64,000 nucleotides of DNA, taken from assembly GCA_017470905.1 (NCBI GenBank), contig JAFUXL010000004.1:62001-126000 (forward strand), in the 5' to 3' direction. Below are positions 16,345-25,121 of this stretch, piece after piece; the first letter of the stretch is position 1; every line of letters begins with the position of its first letter. The translations under genes were made by a program, and so were the position numbers. Under the pieces are notes generated by a model, which was given only the letters and a program-made list of their open reading frames with translations, did not search any database and was not told where the DNA came from. The DNA is from Ruminococcus sp. (GTDB taxonomy: Bacteria > Bacillota > Clostridia > Oscillospirales > Ruminococcaceae).

Positions 16345-16627
16345 TATTAGTGTCAACGGCATGGATTACAGCAAAAAGGATATAAACATTCTGATTTGCA
16401 GGGATTCATTAAAAAATGAAACGGAACTTAAAATTTTCACGGATAAGGGTGAAGTCTGCCTTGATGACAAGAACGCAAACATTGATTTGAATATAGATAT
16501 TCTGAATGAAAATATATTTAATCAATATTTTGAAAATGACAGCATTGAAGCAAGTCTTGATAATCTTCTGCGTGTTGTCAATACATTGAAAAGCGAGATT
16601 GAGAATATGAAAAATAAGTGTTTGTGA
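16337..16627 (+). CDS. Small hypothetical acidic protein
   Basis: A 96-residue protein whose ATG lies inside the end of the previous gene, with GGAGG 10 nt before. It is Asn/Asp/Ile-rich (NANIDLNIDILNENIFNQYF) with a C-terminal amphipathic helix (NTLKSEIENMKNK). No family recognised. It converges on the XRE repressor gene with only 3 nt between stop codons. Confidence 0.55.
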   Translation: MINISVNGMDYSKKDINILICRDSLKNETELKIFTDKGEVCLDDKNANIDLNIDILNENIFNQYFENDSIEASLDNLLRVVNTLKSEIENMKNKCL

Positions 16628-16630
16628 CAT

Positions 16631-16966
16631 TCATTTTTCATCAACAATACTTTTCAAGAGATTTTTAATGCTCTCCTGTTGATTGTCAGACAGCTGGCGG
16701 AAATATTCCATGACAGTGATTTCTTCTGCTGTCATATGATATGCAACAAGTAATTCAATTTTACACTCAACATCTGTGTTGCCTATCAGGTAATCAACGG
16801 AAGTATCAAAAAAATCAGCGAATTTTATAAGCATTTGTATGTCAGGTTCTATTTTATGATTTTCATATTTGTTAATGGATTGCTGACTTATACCGCCTAT
16901 GGCATCAGCTAATTTTTCTTGGCTGATGCCTTTTTTTAATCTTAATTTTCTTAAATTTTTAACCAT
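16631..16966 (-). CDS. XRE-family transcriptional repressor
   Basis: A 111-residue protein started at ATG 16966 (GGGAG 8 nt upstream; a GTG at 16975 is less likely). The N-terminal Cro/C1 HTH is KLRLKKGISQEKLADAIGG, SQQSINKYENHKIEPD, MLIKFADFFDTSVDYLIG (about 5-65). The C-terminal helix pair (EYFRQLSDNQQESIKNLL) is probably a dimerisation region. It is divergent from the lipoprotein gene, and dyads around that promoter (17016-17051) may be its operators. Likely the regulator of element genes. Confidence 0.88.
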   Translation of the reverse strand: MVKNLRKLRLKKGISQEKLADAIGGISQQSINKYENHKIEPDIQMLIKFADFFDTSVDYLIGNTDVECKIELLVAYHMTAEEITVMEYFRQLSDNQQESIKNLLKSIVDEK

Positions 16967-17015
16967 TACACACACTCCCTTTAGTTTATGATAACACCCT
17001 CGGGGAGTTATTTGA

Positions 17016-17051
17016 AACTAAAAAAAATAGTTGACAACAAACAAAAGTTGT
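17016..17051. promoter_or_regulatory. Candidate XRE operators: two overlapping dyads
   Basis: Dyad AACTA-N7-TAGTT (17016-17032) and dyad ACAAC-N8-GTTGT (17034-17051) flank and overlap the -35 box and spacer of the promoter at 17031-17059. Their position is ideal for repression by the XRE protein encoded next door on the opposite strand. The link is inferred. Confidence 0.5.
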
Positions 17052-17059
17052 GATATAAT
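17031..17059 (+). promoter_or_regulatory. Sigma-A promoter of the element lipoprotein gene
   Basis: TTGACA (17031-17036), a 17-bp spacer, TATAAT (17054-17059): perfect consensus. The start codon is 73 nt downstream at 17133. Confidence 0.85.
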
Positions 17060-17132
17060 TATTATGAACAGATTTATTCAGTTTTCAAGATACTGTGTAA
17101 ACAGCGAATCCTTAGGAAAGAGGTGCTATTTT

Positions 17133-18845
17133 ATGAATATCAGAAGAATTTTGAGTGCGGTAATGGTGTTTTCGATTGTGACAAGTCAGATAACAGCCTG
17201 CGGTAGTGAAAAGCAGGAGCAGGAAACGGAGCAGACGGCAGAAAAGGAAGCCGTATTGCTTGCAGACGAACAGGAAATATCAGAACAAGAAACATCAAAC
17301 GTAACGCTTGATTGGCTCACTCTTGCAAACCTGAACACCTATCCACAATTCAGGAAAGCATTTGAATCTAATTTTAAAATTGAAACAGAGAGTGGAGTAA
17401 AAACGGGTTGTTTATATATCAACCTTGACGGAGAGCATGAGCCTAACAATACCCTGTTTAATGCGTTATCTAACAAGACGGTCATTGAAATATTGAATGA
17501 TGAGAACACGCAGTTGAATTTAAGGGTAGCAATCAATGAAACCTATGCTGACCTTGAAGAGACAGATGAAAATGCGGCTATCATCAATGCATATTTCAAT
17601 CTTTTGCCTGATAGTGAGGATAATTATTTTAATGGTAGTAGTTCATTGTCACGAGGAGAAGCAATGACACTTGTAATGAGGGCTGTAACACCTGTAGAGA
17701 CAGCAGGCACACCTAAACTTTCACAGGATTTTGCAAATGCGGTAGGTGGAGAAAAAGAAAATCCCTATATTGCATATGCAAGCTACATGGACGGCAAATC
17801 TTACATCTCCACATCAGATAATTCACTTACGGAAAAAACGTTTAATGGTAAGATGACGAGGGCAGAATACGTATATCTTGTAATGAAAGAGGTATATGGA
17901 GAAGAGAGCATAGAGGGAGTAGATATTTCCACATCGAAGTTGACAGATGCAAAGGAAAACACGAAAGCAAGTGGAAGTAAGGTAGAAATCTTGACGGATA
18001 TATTGCAGAATCCTGATAATGGTTTACCGACTGATTTGTTTAAATCGCTTGTAAAGGCAAACAGCATAGGAGTAATACCCGCAGAAACACGTTGGGATGA
18101 ATCAATCACAAAGAGCGAAGCAATTGACATCTTTGTTGATACAGTTCAGGCGTTTAATGAGGAAAACGGCTATGCAGTTGATGAAACAGAATCAAAAAAT
18201 AACCCGATAGAAGATTATACAGCAGAGGCTAAAGAAATTTATGCAGAGCATAAAAACGAAATGCCTAATATGACTGAAGAAGAATTTATTGAATCCTACA
18301 TAAAACTTATTAAAAGCGGTTCAACAAAAGAGGATGCAACAGAAGTAGCAATATTTAATGGAAAGAACAAGGTAAGTGAAGAAGAAGCAAAAAAGGCTGA
18401 TGAAGAGGCTAAAAAATTAGCTGAGGAAGCAGAAAAAGAAATGCAGGAGAATACGCAAAGTCATGATGGTGTTGATATATCTGAATTGGATGATATACCA
18501 TTTGTAGATGATTCATACACATCTTACGAAGAGTCTTACTCTAATGACAATTCTTACAGTGAACCAACATATGAGTCTGTACAGCAGAATTATGAGCCTG
18601 TTCAACAGACATATGAAGAGCCTGTTTACACACCACCTGTAGATAATACACTAACATACCAGGAATCTGTTGATAACACTCCAATATACCAGGAACCTGT
18701 TAATACTCCTGTTGACAATACTTCCACATATACAGCACCTGATAATAACTATACGTCAGATAGTTCATTAGCCGATTGGGCAAAGGCGTTTGATGAGGAA
18801 AATGGATTTGACCCTAGCATCGATGACAATTTAATTTTACACTAA
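17133..18845 (+). CDS. Element-encoded lipoprotein with SLH-like repeats
   Basis: A 570-residue protein started at ATG 17133 after AAAGAGGTG. The signal peptide MNIRRILSAVMVFSIVTSQI ends in TAC, a plausible lipobox (Cys23). The middle has three SLH-like motifs (SLSRGEAMTLVMRAVTPVE, KMTRAEYVYLVMKEVYGE, SITKSEAIDIFVDTVQAFNE), the type that binds secondary cell-wall polymers. A coiled, Lys/Glu-rich stretch (AKKADEEAKKLAEEAEKE) follows, then a Tyr/Pro/Gln-rich low-complexity C-terminus with PVDNT and YQEPV repeats. Probably a surface protein of the element; no enzymatic motif. Confidence 0.75.
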   Translation: MNIRRILSAVMVFSIVTSQITACGSEKQEQETEQTAEKEAVLLADEQEISEQETSNVTLDWLTLANLNTYPQFRKAFESNFKIETESGVKTGCLYINLDGEHEPNNTLFNALSNKTVIEILNDENTQLNLRVAINETYADLEETDENAAIINAYFNLLPDSEDNYFNGSSSLSRGEAMTLVMRAVTPVETAGTPKLSQDFANAVGGEKENPYIAYASYMDGKSYISTSDNSLTEKTFNGKMTRAEYVYLVMKEVYGEESIEGVDISTSKLTDAKENTKASGSKVEILTDILQNPDNGLPTDLFKSLVKANSIGVIPAETRWDESITKSEAIDIFVDTVQAFNEENGYAVDETESKNNPIEDYTAEAKEIYAEHKNEMPNMTEEEFIESYIKLIKSGSTKEDATEVAIFNGKNKVSEEEAKKADEEAKKLAEEAEKEMQENTQSHDGVDISELDDIPFVDDSYTSYEESYSNDNSYSEPTYESVQQNYEPVQQTYEEPVYTPPVDNTLTYQESVDNTPIYQEPVNTPVDNTSTYTAPDNNYTSDSSLADWAKAFDEENGFDPSIDDNLILH

Positions 18846-18855
18846 CTAAAATAAC

Positions 18856-18887
18856 AGAGGACACAAAATATTTTAATTGTGTCCTCT
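18856..18887 (+). repeat. Perfect hairpin in the leader of the Vsr-like gene
   Basis: Eleven-bp perfect stem AGAGGACACAA/TTGTGTCCTCT with a 10-nt AT loop. There is no T run after it, so it is not a classical plus-strand terminator. It ends 9 nt before the AAGGAG of the next gene, where it could shape translation or end upstream transcription weakly. Confidence 0.55.
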
Positions 18888-18909
18888 AAACCTACAAGGA
18901 GAGAAAAGA

Positions 18910-20370
18910 GTGTCTACAGTAATAAAGGGAAAGAATGATTTATTAACATGGTGTTTAAATCATGGAGAAAGAGGAAAGCAATTAATGTCTGAATGGACAG
19001 GATTATCAGAAACAGGAAAGCAATTAAATATAGATGAAGTTTCATATGGTTCATCAAGTGTTAAGTACACATGGAAGTGTAGTAAGGGGCATTTATGGAA
19101 TGATACAATACAGGATAGGACTTATCGATATAATAGTAATTGTAAAGTATGCTCATCAAAAGGAACTTCATATCCTGAACAATTTTTATATTGGGCATTC
19201 AAACAAATTTATCCTAAAACTGAAAACAGATGCAGGGTATTAAAGACAAGAGATAATCCACGAGGTATAGAGTTTGACATTGGAATACCTGATATACCAT
19301 TATGCATTGAATATTCACCAACATTTTGGCACAATGGAAAAGATGAAATTGACAATAGAAAGAGACAAGTATGTGAAGAAAGGAATATAAGATTCATTGA
19401 AATAATTGATGATACTTATGATGAATATGAGTCTATATTTACAAGAGATTATATACGTTTGAAGATAAAGTATGGAAAACAAGATGAGCAATTAGAAGAA
19501 ATACTGAAATACATTTTAGAAACCTTAGGACATTCAATAAAAGAGATTGACTTAAATGAAGTAAAGAAAAATGCAATATTATATTCAAATGGTCATATTG
19601 CATATGAAAAATCGTTGGAGTATAATTATCCTGACTTAGCAAAAGAATATCATAAATTATTAAATGAGATTAAAGTGAGTGAAATAAAAGCAAGCTCCTA
19701 TAAAAAAGTCTATTGGCAATGTAATAATTGTGGATATGGGAAAAATAGTGAGTGGAAAGTTGATGTGGCAAGTAGGACATCAGGTAAAAGTGGGTGTCCC
19801 TGTTGTGGGTATAATTGGTATGATAATAAAGTACATAAAATAATTAGTTCAATTGTGATACAGGGCATAAATGATTTAGCATCACAATTCCCTGAATTAG
19901 CTAAAGAATATCACAAATCATTAAATAAGTTTAAAGCAAGTGAAATAAAAGCACGCTCTAATAAAAAAGTATATTGGCAATGTACAAAATGTGGTTATGG
20001 CAAGAATGGAGAATGGCAAGTAGCACCTGGTGTAAGAAATTCAAATGGAAAGGAGACTGGTTGTCCCTGTTGTGGGTACAGTTGGCATGATAAGAAAATA
20101 CACAAGGGTAGTTCAATTGTGATGCAGGGTACAAATGATTTAGCATCACAATTCCCTGAATTGGCGAAAGAATACCACAAATCATTAAATGAGTTTAAAG
20201 CAAATGAAATAAAAGCACACTCAGGTAAAAAAGTCTATTGGCAATGTACAAAATGCGGATATGGCAAGAATGGTGAGTGGCAGGCAACACCTGGTAGAAG
20301 GAATCAAAAAGGATATGAAACTGGTTGTCCTAAGTGTAAATATAAGTGGTATAAATTGGGTTACACTTAA
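18910..20370 (+). CDS. Vsr-like endonuclease domain with repeated zinc ribbons
   Basis: A 486-residue protein started at GTG 18910 with AAGGAG 9 nt before. An N-terminal ribbon (YTWKCSKGHLW, CKVCSSK, about 53-83) precedes a Vsr/PD-(D/E)XK-like segment (SYPEQFLYWAFKQIY, IEFDIGIPDIPLCIEY, about 87-135). In related proteins the last motif is IEYDGxxWH; here it is IEYSPTFWH. Three near-identical C-terminal units follow (LASQFPELAKEYHKSLN, VYWQCTKCGYGKNGEW, GCPCCGYSW), each a four-cysteine treble-clef ribbon. Such proteins probably bind and nick DNA. Very AT-rich coding, unlike the chromosome. Precedes the GIY-YIG methylase gene. Confidence 0.75.
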   Translation: MSTVIKGKNDLLTWCLNHGERGKQLMSEWTGLSETGKQLNIDEVSYGSSSVKYTWKCSKGHLWNDTIQDRTYRYNSNCKVCSSKGTSYPEQFLYWAFKQIYPKTENRCRVLKTRDNPRGIEFDIGIPDIPLCIEYSPTFWHNGKDEIDNRKRQVCEERNIRFIEIIDDTYDEYESIFTRDYIRLKIKYGKQDEQLEEILKYILETLGHSIKEIDLNEVKKNAILYSNGHIAYEKSLEYNYPDLAKEYHKLLNEIKVSEIKASSYKKVYWQCNNCGYGKNSEWKVDVASRTSGKSGCPCCGYNWYDNKVHKIISSIVIQGINDLASQFPELAKEYHKSLNKFKASEIKARSNKKVYWQCTKCGYGKNGEWQVAPGVRNSNGKETGCPCCGYSWHDKKIHKGSSIVMQGTNDLASQFPELAKEYHKSLNEFKANEIKAHSGKKVYWQCTKCGYGKNGEWQATPGRRNQKGYETGCPKCKYKWYKLGYT

Positions 20371-20433
20371 AAATAAATGGGTTATCTTAAAATAATGTAT
20401 ATAGATTAAAAGATGGAATTAATCGAATCAGCA

Positions 20434-20466
20434 GACATAGATATGTCATAGATATGACATAGATAT
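20434..20466. repeat. Three 11-bp direct repeats with internal dyad upstream of the GIY-YIG methylase gene
   Basis: GACATAGATAT, GTCATAGATAT and GACATAGATAT stand head to tail. The central part also forms the dyad ATGTCAT-AGAT-ATGACAT (20443-20460). They lie 74 bp before the methylase start codon. This looks like a regulator-binding array; the binding protein is unknown. Confidence 0.55.
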
Positions 20467-20539
20467 ATAGTTTATATCTGCTAATATAATCATAATAATA
20501 TATGGTTATAAATAAATTAAAAAAATAGGTGGAATATAG

Positions 20540-22519
20540 ATGGGAAAAGCGAATAGAAGTGATAAAGACGATACAAAAATACCACTTACTGCTGTCACAA
20601 TAGATATAAGCACAAATAATAAATCAAGGACAATTAAGAAAATTTTTAATGATGATTGGGATATATTAGCATTTGAAATTTCAAGAGATTCATTAAGTAA
20701 TAAGAATTATACAAATATAAGAGACAACATACCTGAATTACACTATCATGGCATATATTTTCTAGTAAGTGAGGATAATAAGCGTGTATATGTTGGCAAA
20801 GGAACAATCCGTAAATACAATGAGGGTGTTGTAAGGAGAGTTAAAGACCATGTTAATGCTTACAACGAACCATACTATGATAAGTGGAACAGAGCAATAA
20901 TTATTACGAGCAAATACAAAACAGATGACCATTATTTAGCTTGGACTGACAATACGATACTTGCATTAGAGCATTTTATGATAAAAGAGTTTAAAGAGGA
21001 TAATAGATTCAATGGTAATGATGGAAATCATGGTGGAAATAAGAGAGAATCATTTGAAGAACTAATTGAACAAATCAAGATAAGTTTAATTGCATTTGGA
21101 ATTGATAAAACAATATTCATTAACGAGCATAAATACAAAATTGCAAGCATTTTAAATATGACATCAGCAGAGTATGACAAATATAATAAGTTTGAATACA
21201 TAGGTGAATATAAGCGAAGCACACCAGAAATAATAACACCCTCTAGAATAGTTAGAGCAATGATAGATATGTTACCAGATGATATTTGGAATGACACAAC
21301 GACATTTCTTGACCCAGCTTGTAAGAATGGAGAATTTCTTAGAGAAATCTTTGATAGGTTAATGAAGTCACCATTTATGAAATCGAAATATCCTAATATA
21401 ACAGTAAGAACATTACACATATTATCAAAGCAGATATATGGAATAGCACTCAGCAATGAGTCACAGAAGAAAACAATTCAAACGTTAAGTCAAGGCGTAT
21501 TTGGTTCAAATGTAAAGTGCTTAACAAATTATGTAGAAAAGGTAAAATCTGGGAAATTTAGAGATATAGTAAGAGAGGCATTTGGATGTAACATGAATTT
21601 TGATGTAGTAATTAGCAATCCACCTTATAACAAGGGAGCAGACCTTGACTTTGTGAACCTTGGATATGAGTTATCTGAACTCTATACAATAATGCTAACT
21701 CCAGCAAAGTGGCAAACAGCAGCAGAAAATCAAAGATTAGCCAGCTCTACAATAAATTATGGAACGTTTAGAGAAAAAATAGTGCCACACATGAATAAAG
21801 TAGTATTTTATCCTAATTGTAGCGACATTTTTGAAATTAATGAACGTAGTGGTATCAGCTATTACCTAATAGATAAAAATAACACATATAATGAAAAATG
21901 TATTATTAACATATGTAATAATCAGAAATACTATAATAGTGAAGTGATGCGAAGTTTAGGAGATAGAGAAACACTACATAATATAGGATTTGAAATAATA
22001 AATTACTTAAGAAAAAGACAATATGAAAGCTTCAAGTTTGATACTGACATAAACAAGCGTTACCATGTATACACTAATAGTCAATCAAATCCTGAAAGGG
22101 GCATTAAAGGTACATATCAAGCCTATGGAGTAATATCATATGCGACAGGACAATCAAAGGTTTTAGGTGCGAGTGAAATAATAGATTCTAAAGATAAGAT
22201 AGCAATGGAGTTCAAAGTAGAAGCTTCTACATTGTCATTTGCATCAGATGACGAGAATGAATGTTATTCATTTTTAAGTTGGTTAAACAGTAAATTTGTA
22301 AGGTTTTTTATAATGATGAATATAAGTAAAATGACGTGTGTAGACGATGATACATTTAGATTCGTGCCAGCGTTACCTAAATCTCAAAACACATGGAAAT
22401 ATAAATATACGGATGCTGGATTATATAAATATTATGGTTTAGATGAACCTGATGCACAAACAAAGGATGGGGTGCGATATACTGATATAATAGAAGCAGT
22501 AATAAAAGAACGGGAATAA
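20540..22519 (+). CDS. GIY-YIG nuclease fused to Eco57I-type N6-adenine DNA methyltransferase
   Basis: A 659-residue protein with AGGTGG before the ATG. Residues 69-160 form a GIY-YIG nuclease: HGIYFLV with Tyr72, VYVGKG with Tyr84, VVRRVKDH with the conserved Arg, LALEHFMIKEF with Glu144, and RFNGNDGN. Residues 230-380 form a gamma-class methyltransferase: TFLDPACKNGEFL (motif I, 255-266, with Lys where Gly is usual) and VVISNPPYNKG (motif IV, NPPY 360-363). The C-terminal third may be the target-recognition part. Together it could be a single-chain restriction-modification enzyme. AT-rich, on the spoIIID element, next to a Vsr-like gene. Confidence 0.85.
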   Translation: MGKANRSDKDDTKIPLTAVTIDISTNNKSRTIKKIFNDDWDILAFEISRDSLSNKNYTNIRDNIPELHYHGIYFLVSEDNKRVYVGKGTIRKYNEGVVRRVKDHVNAYNEPYYDKWNRAIIITSKYKTDDHYLAWTDNTILALEHFMIKEFKEDNRFNGNDGNHGGNKRESFEELIEQIKISLIAFGIDKTIFINEHKYKIASILNMTSAEYDKYNKFEYIGEYKRSTPEIITPSRIVRAMIDMLPDDIWNDTTTFLDPACKNGEFLREIFDRLMKSPFMKSKYPNITVRTLHILSKQIYGIALSNESQKKTIQTLSQGVFGSNVKCLTNYVEKVKSGKFRDIVREAFGCNMNFDVVISNPPYNKGADLDFVNLGYELSELYTIMLTPAKWQTAAENQRLASSTINYGTFREKIVPHMNKVVFYPNCSDIFEINERSGISYYLIDKNNTYNEKCIINICNNQKYYNSEVMRSLGDRETLHNIGFEIINYLRKRQYESFKFDTDINKRYHVYTNSQSNPERGIKGTYQAYGVISYATGQSKVLGASEIIDSKDKIAMEFKVEASTLSFASDDENECYSFLSWLNSKFVRFFIMMNISKMTCVDDDTFRFVPALPKSQNTWKYKYTDAGLYKYYGLDEPDAQTKDGVRYTDIIEAVIKERE

Positions 22520-22705
22520 TAAAGTATAAGAAAAATAAAATGGGAGATATAGTTTAAACATATCTGTCATTTTTAATTTAATAGCGTTAATAAAACAAAT
22601 AAGCATTTTATAAAATAACTTAATGCAAAAATTATTCACATAAAATTCAAGAGAGAGTAATCTAATAAATTTATTAGAAATTTTTTGAAGAAAGGACAGA
22701 TAAGC

Positions 22706-24739
22706 ATGAGCAAGAAAAAGATAAGCAGTCGAATTTTGGCAGGAGCATTGTCTCTTACTCTATTAGCTACATATTCAAATTCAAACAGATTAATTACTTT
22801 TGCTACTATGGGCGGACATACAAGTGGCGGACAAGATGGTGTCTCGAATGGTACTAGTTTAGGTGTAGTTAACTCTGATTTTGGGTACAGATTTTACATT
22901 TATGATTTAAAAGAAAAAGATATTTACAAAAAATCAGATGGAACGAAATGCGTAGTAGATGTTGTTGACTCTGAATTAACAGCTAAAGATGGCTATGGAA
23001 ATAGTGCAATTGACTATTCGTACAGAGGAAATTCAACAAGATTTGGTAATGCTGGCGGAACTATACCAGTAAAAAATTTTTCTGACTTCACTATATTTAA
23101 TCAAGCAAACTTTATGTCAGATGTAAAAATAGCAGTAAATGCAGCTAGAGGTACATATTTCCAAAATTGGATGCTCACAGGAGTTACTTACAAACCTGAT
23201 GGTAGTATTAAAAATGATTTAAGATGCTATTTGATTAAACAATTATTTAATCTTGATGCAAGTGAGTATACTAAAGTAACAACTGATAGATATTTATTGA
23301 TAGTTGAACCTGTTGTACACGCTTACATCATTGCTAGTGATAATTCAGTCAAGTCATCTACTAAAACATATGACTCATGGGCAGGTTGGTATTCAGCACA
23401 TGACGGAATATATAATGGTGGTAGTTATGCACTTGAACTTACAAAAAATCATTGTGGAAATGAATTTGCTGTAACAGTTGAAGACTATAAAAACACTTTA
23501 GGATTATATCCTAAAACGAAAAATTTACAGGATTCTAGTGGATACAATACAAATTGTGGTTCAGCAAGTGATTTAGTTGATAGTTATGGAAATCCTTTAG
23601 GATATGGCATAGGAGTTTATTGGTGTGCAAGAGAAATATCACATGACCCTATTTCAAGTTATGATATCGTGAATCGACCTACCGAACCTCAGCAAGCAGA
23701 AGATGGTGGCACGGATAAAACAATACCAAATCCTGATAATCCTAATTACACAATAGATATATCTGATAATACAGGAGATATAGAGATAGTAAAGATATAT
23801 GCGGATGTATATGAGGATAAAAACAGGGTAGGAAAGTACACAGCAATTGAGCAGATAGAGAATGGATATTTCACAACAACTGAAAAGGCGACAGGAGAAG
23901 TAATAATAAGAGATGAATCATCAGTAAATGGCGGTTACGTTGTAGCAGGTTGGGACACATCACTTTCTTATGAATCAACATATGGTGGCTCTAATAAATA
24001 TAGTGTATCTAAATGGGCAAGGATAGATGATAATGGAGATATAAGGTTTGAATTTAATAGAAGTGGTGCAGGGCAATATGCATATAATACCTCAAATACA
24101 AGTTATAACAATAGCAAAAGCGATTCTAGTTTAAAGCTCACTTATAATTATGAATACACTAATACAGAAGGTTCAAACCCTAAATACATTGATGTAAATG
24201 GAAATGGTGAACAGGATTTAGAAACATTAACACTTAATTCAGATGTTAAAACACTTTATATAATTTATACGAAGAGTAAGCCATGGATCGAAACTGACAA
24301 AAATAATGACTCACCATATAATGGACATGGACCATATGGGTATGGAGAACTTCATCCAGTAGGTTCTAATGAACCACCTGAAGAAAAGGGCGGAAATCTT
24401 ACGATAGTAAAGGTATATGGGGAGGTAAATTCTTTTGACTTCACTGTCGTAGATGTAGGAACTACGAATAAGGAGCAATCTACATATAATGTAAATCTTA
24501 CAGACGAAGATGGTTGGACGATAGCGTCATATATATTTAGTGACAACAAGCATACTGATTACACAGCAACATCGTGGTTAGACGGAAACACTTACATGAC
24601 AGACGGCACAGTCCAATTCATGAATGGTGGCTTTGATTATGGAATAAACTCTGAGTTTACACTTCCTAAAGACACACCTAAAACAATGTGGACAAAGTCT
24701 TATTTCAAGGACACAGATAGCACTAACGACACAATGTAA
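22706..24739 (+). CDS. Secreted surface protein of the mobile element
   Basis: A 677-residue protein started at ATG 22706 (AAAGGA upstream). A signal peptide (MSKKKISSRILAGALSLTLL) is followed by a Gly/Ser/Tyr-rich extracellular protein with DYSYRGNSTRFG, YDSWAGWYSAHDG and YGIGVYWCAREIS. Two similar beta-rich units begin GDIEIVKIYADVYEDKN (about 360) and GNLTIVKVYGEVNSFDF (about 570). Proteins like this occur on clostridial mobile elements, from memory. No transmembrane anchor or sortase motif is evident at the C-terminus. Very AT-rich. Function unknown; adhesion or element-specific surface change is possible. Confidence 0.65.
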   Translation: MSKKKISSRILAGALSLTLLATYSNSNRLITFATMGGHTSGGQDGVSNGTSLGVVNSDFGYRFYIYDLKEKDIYKKSDGTKCVVDVVDSELTAKDGYGNSAIDYSYRGNSTRFGNAGGTIPVKNFSDFTIFNQANFMSDVKIAVNAARGTYFQNWMLTGVTYKPDGSIKNDLRCYLIKQLFNLDASEYTKVTTDRYLLIVEPVVHAYIIASDNSVKSSTKTYDSWAGWYSAHDGIYNGGSYALELTKNHCGNEFAVTVEDYKNTLGLYPKTKNLQDSSGYNTNCGSASDLVDSYGNPLGYGIGVYWCAREISHDPISSYDIVNRPTEPQQAEDGGTDKTIPNPDNPNYTIDISDNTGDIEIVKIYADVYEDKNRVGKYTAIEQIENGYFTTTEKATGEVIIRDESSVNGGYVVAGWDTSLSYESTYGGSNKYSVSKWARIDDNGDIRFEFNRSGAGQYAYNTSNTSYNNSKSDSSLKLTYNYEYTNTEGSNPKYIDVNGNGEQDLETLTLNSDVKTLYIIYTKSKPWIETDKNNDSPYNGHGPYGYGELHPVGSNEPPEEKGGNLTIVKVYGEVNSFDFTVVDVGTTNKEQSTYNVNLTDEDGWTIASYIFSDNKHTDYTATSWLDGNTYMTDGTVQFMNGGFDYGINSEFTLPKDTPKTMWTKSYFKDTDSTNDTM

Positions 24740-24750
24740 TAATTAAGAGC

Positions 24751-24776
24751 AGAGACTTCGGTCTCTTATTTTTTTG
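24751..24776 (+). terminator. Rho-independent terminator after the surface-protein gene
   Basis: Stem AGAGAC/GTCTCT (24751-24756, 24761-24766) with a TTCG tetraloop and TATTTTTTT after it. Confidence 0.85.
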
Positions 24777-25121
24777 CCGTTTTTAATAATTTTCTATCAG
24801 AAATTTGGTGATAATCAATAAATGAGGTTAATTTATTTATATTTATTACAAATTGAAAGACGTTGACTTATTTTTTAACACTCATTGAAGAATTGAAGTG
24901 ATTTTGAGAAATCGAAGTGAATGACGTTGCGAAATTATGACTTAGCATTACAAAAAAATAGCTATTACATACTTGATACTCATTGAAATATTCGCTTGTA
25001 GATTTTTTTAAATTATAGAAATCTGAATGGAGATATTAGTGACATTTAATTCAATATTATAACGTGTTAAATATGATAATTATCTCCCGAAATCTACCTA
25101 AAAAATTACAAGGAGAAAGCT
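24777..25121. other. AT-rich intergenic region upstream of rep, candidate replication origin
   Basis: No gene is seen in these 345 bases. Short direct repeats are present: ACTCATTGAA twice (around 24880 and 24971), GAAGTGA twice (around 24895 and 24917), GACGTTG twice (around 24860 and 24932). Rolling-circle elements often carry their double-strand origin next to or within rep, so this is a candidate origin. AAGGAG at 25110-25115 is the rep ribosome binding site. Confidence 0.3.
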
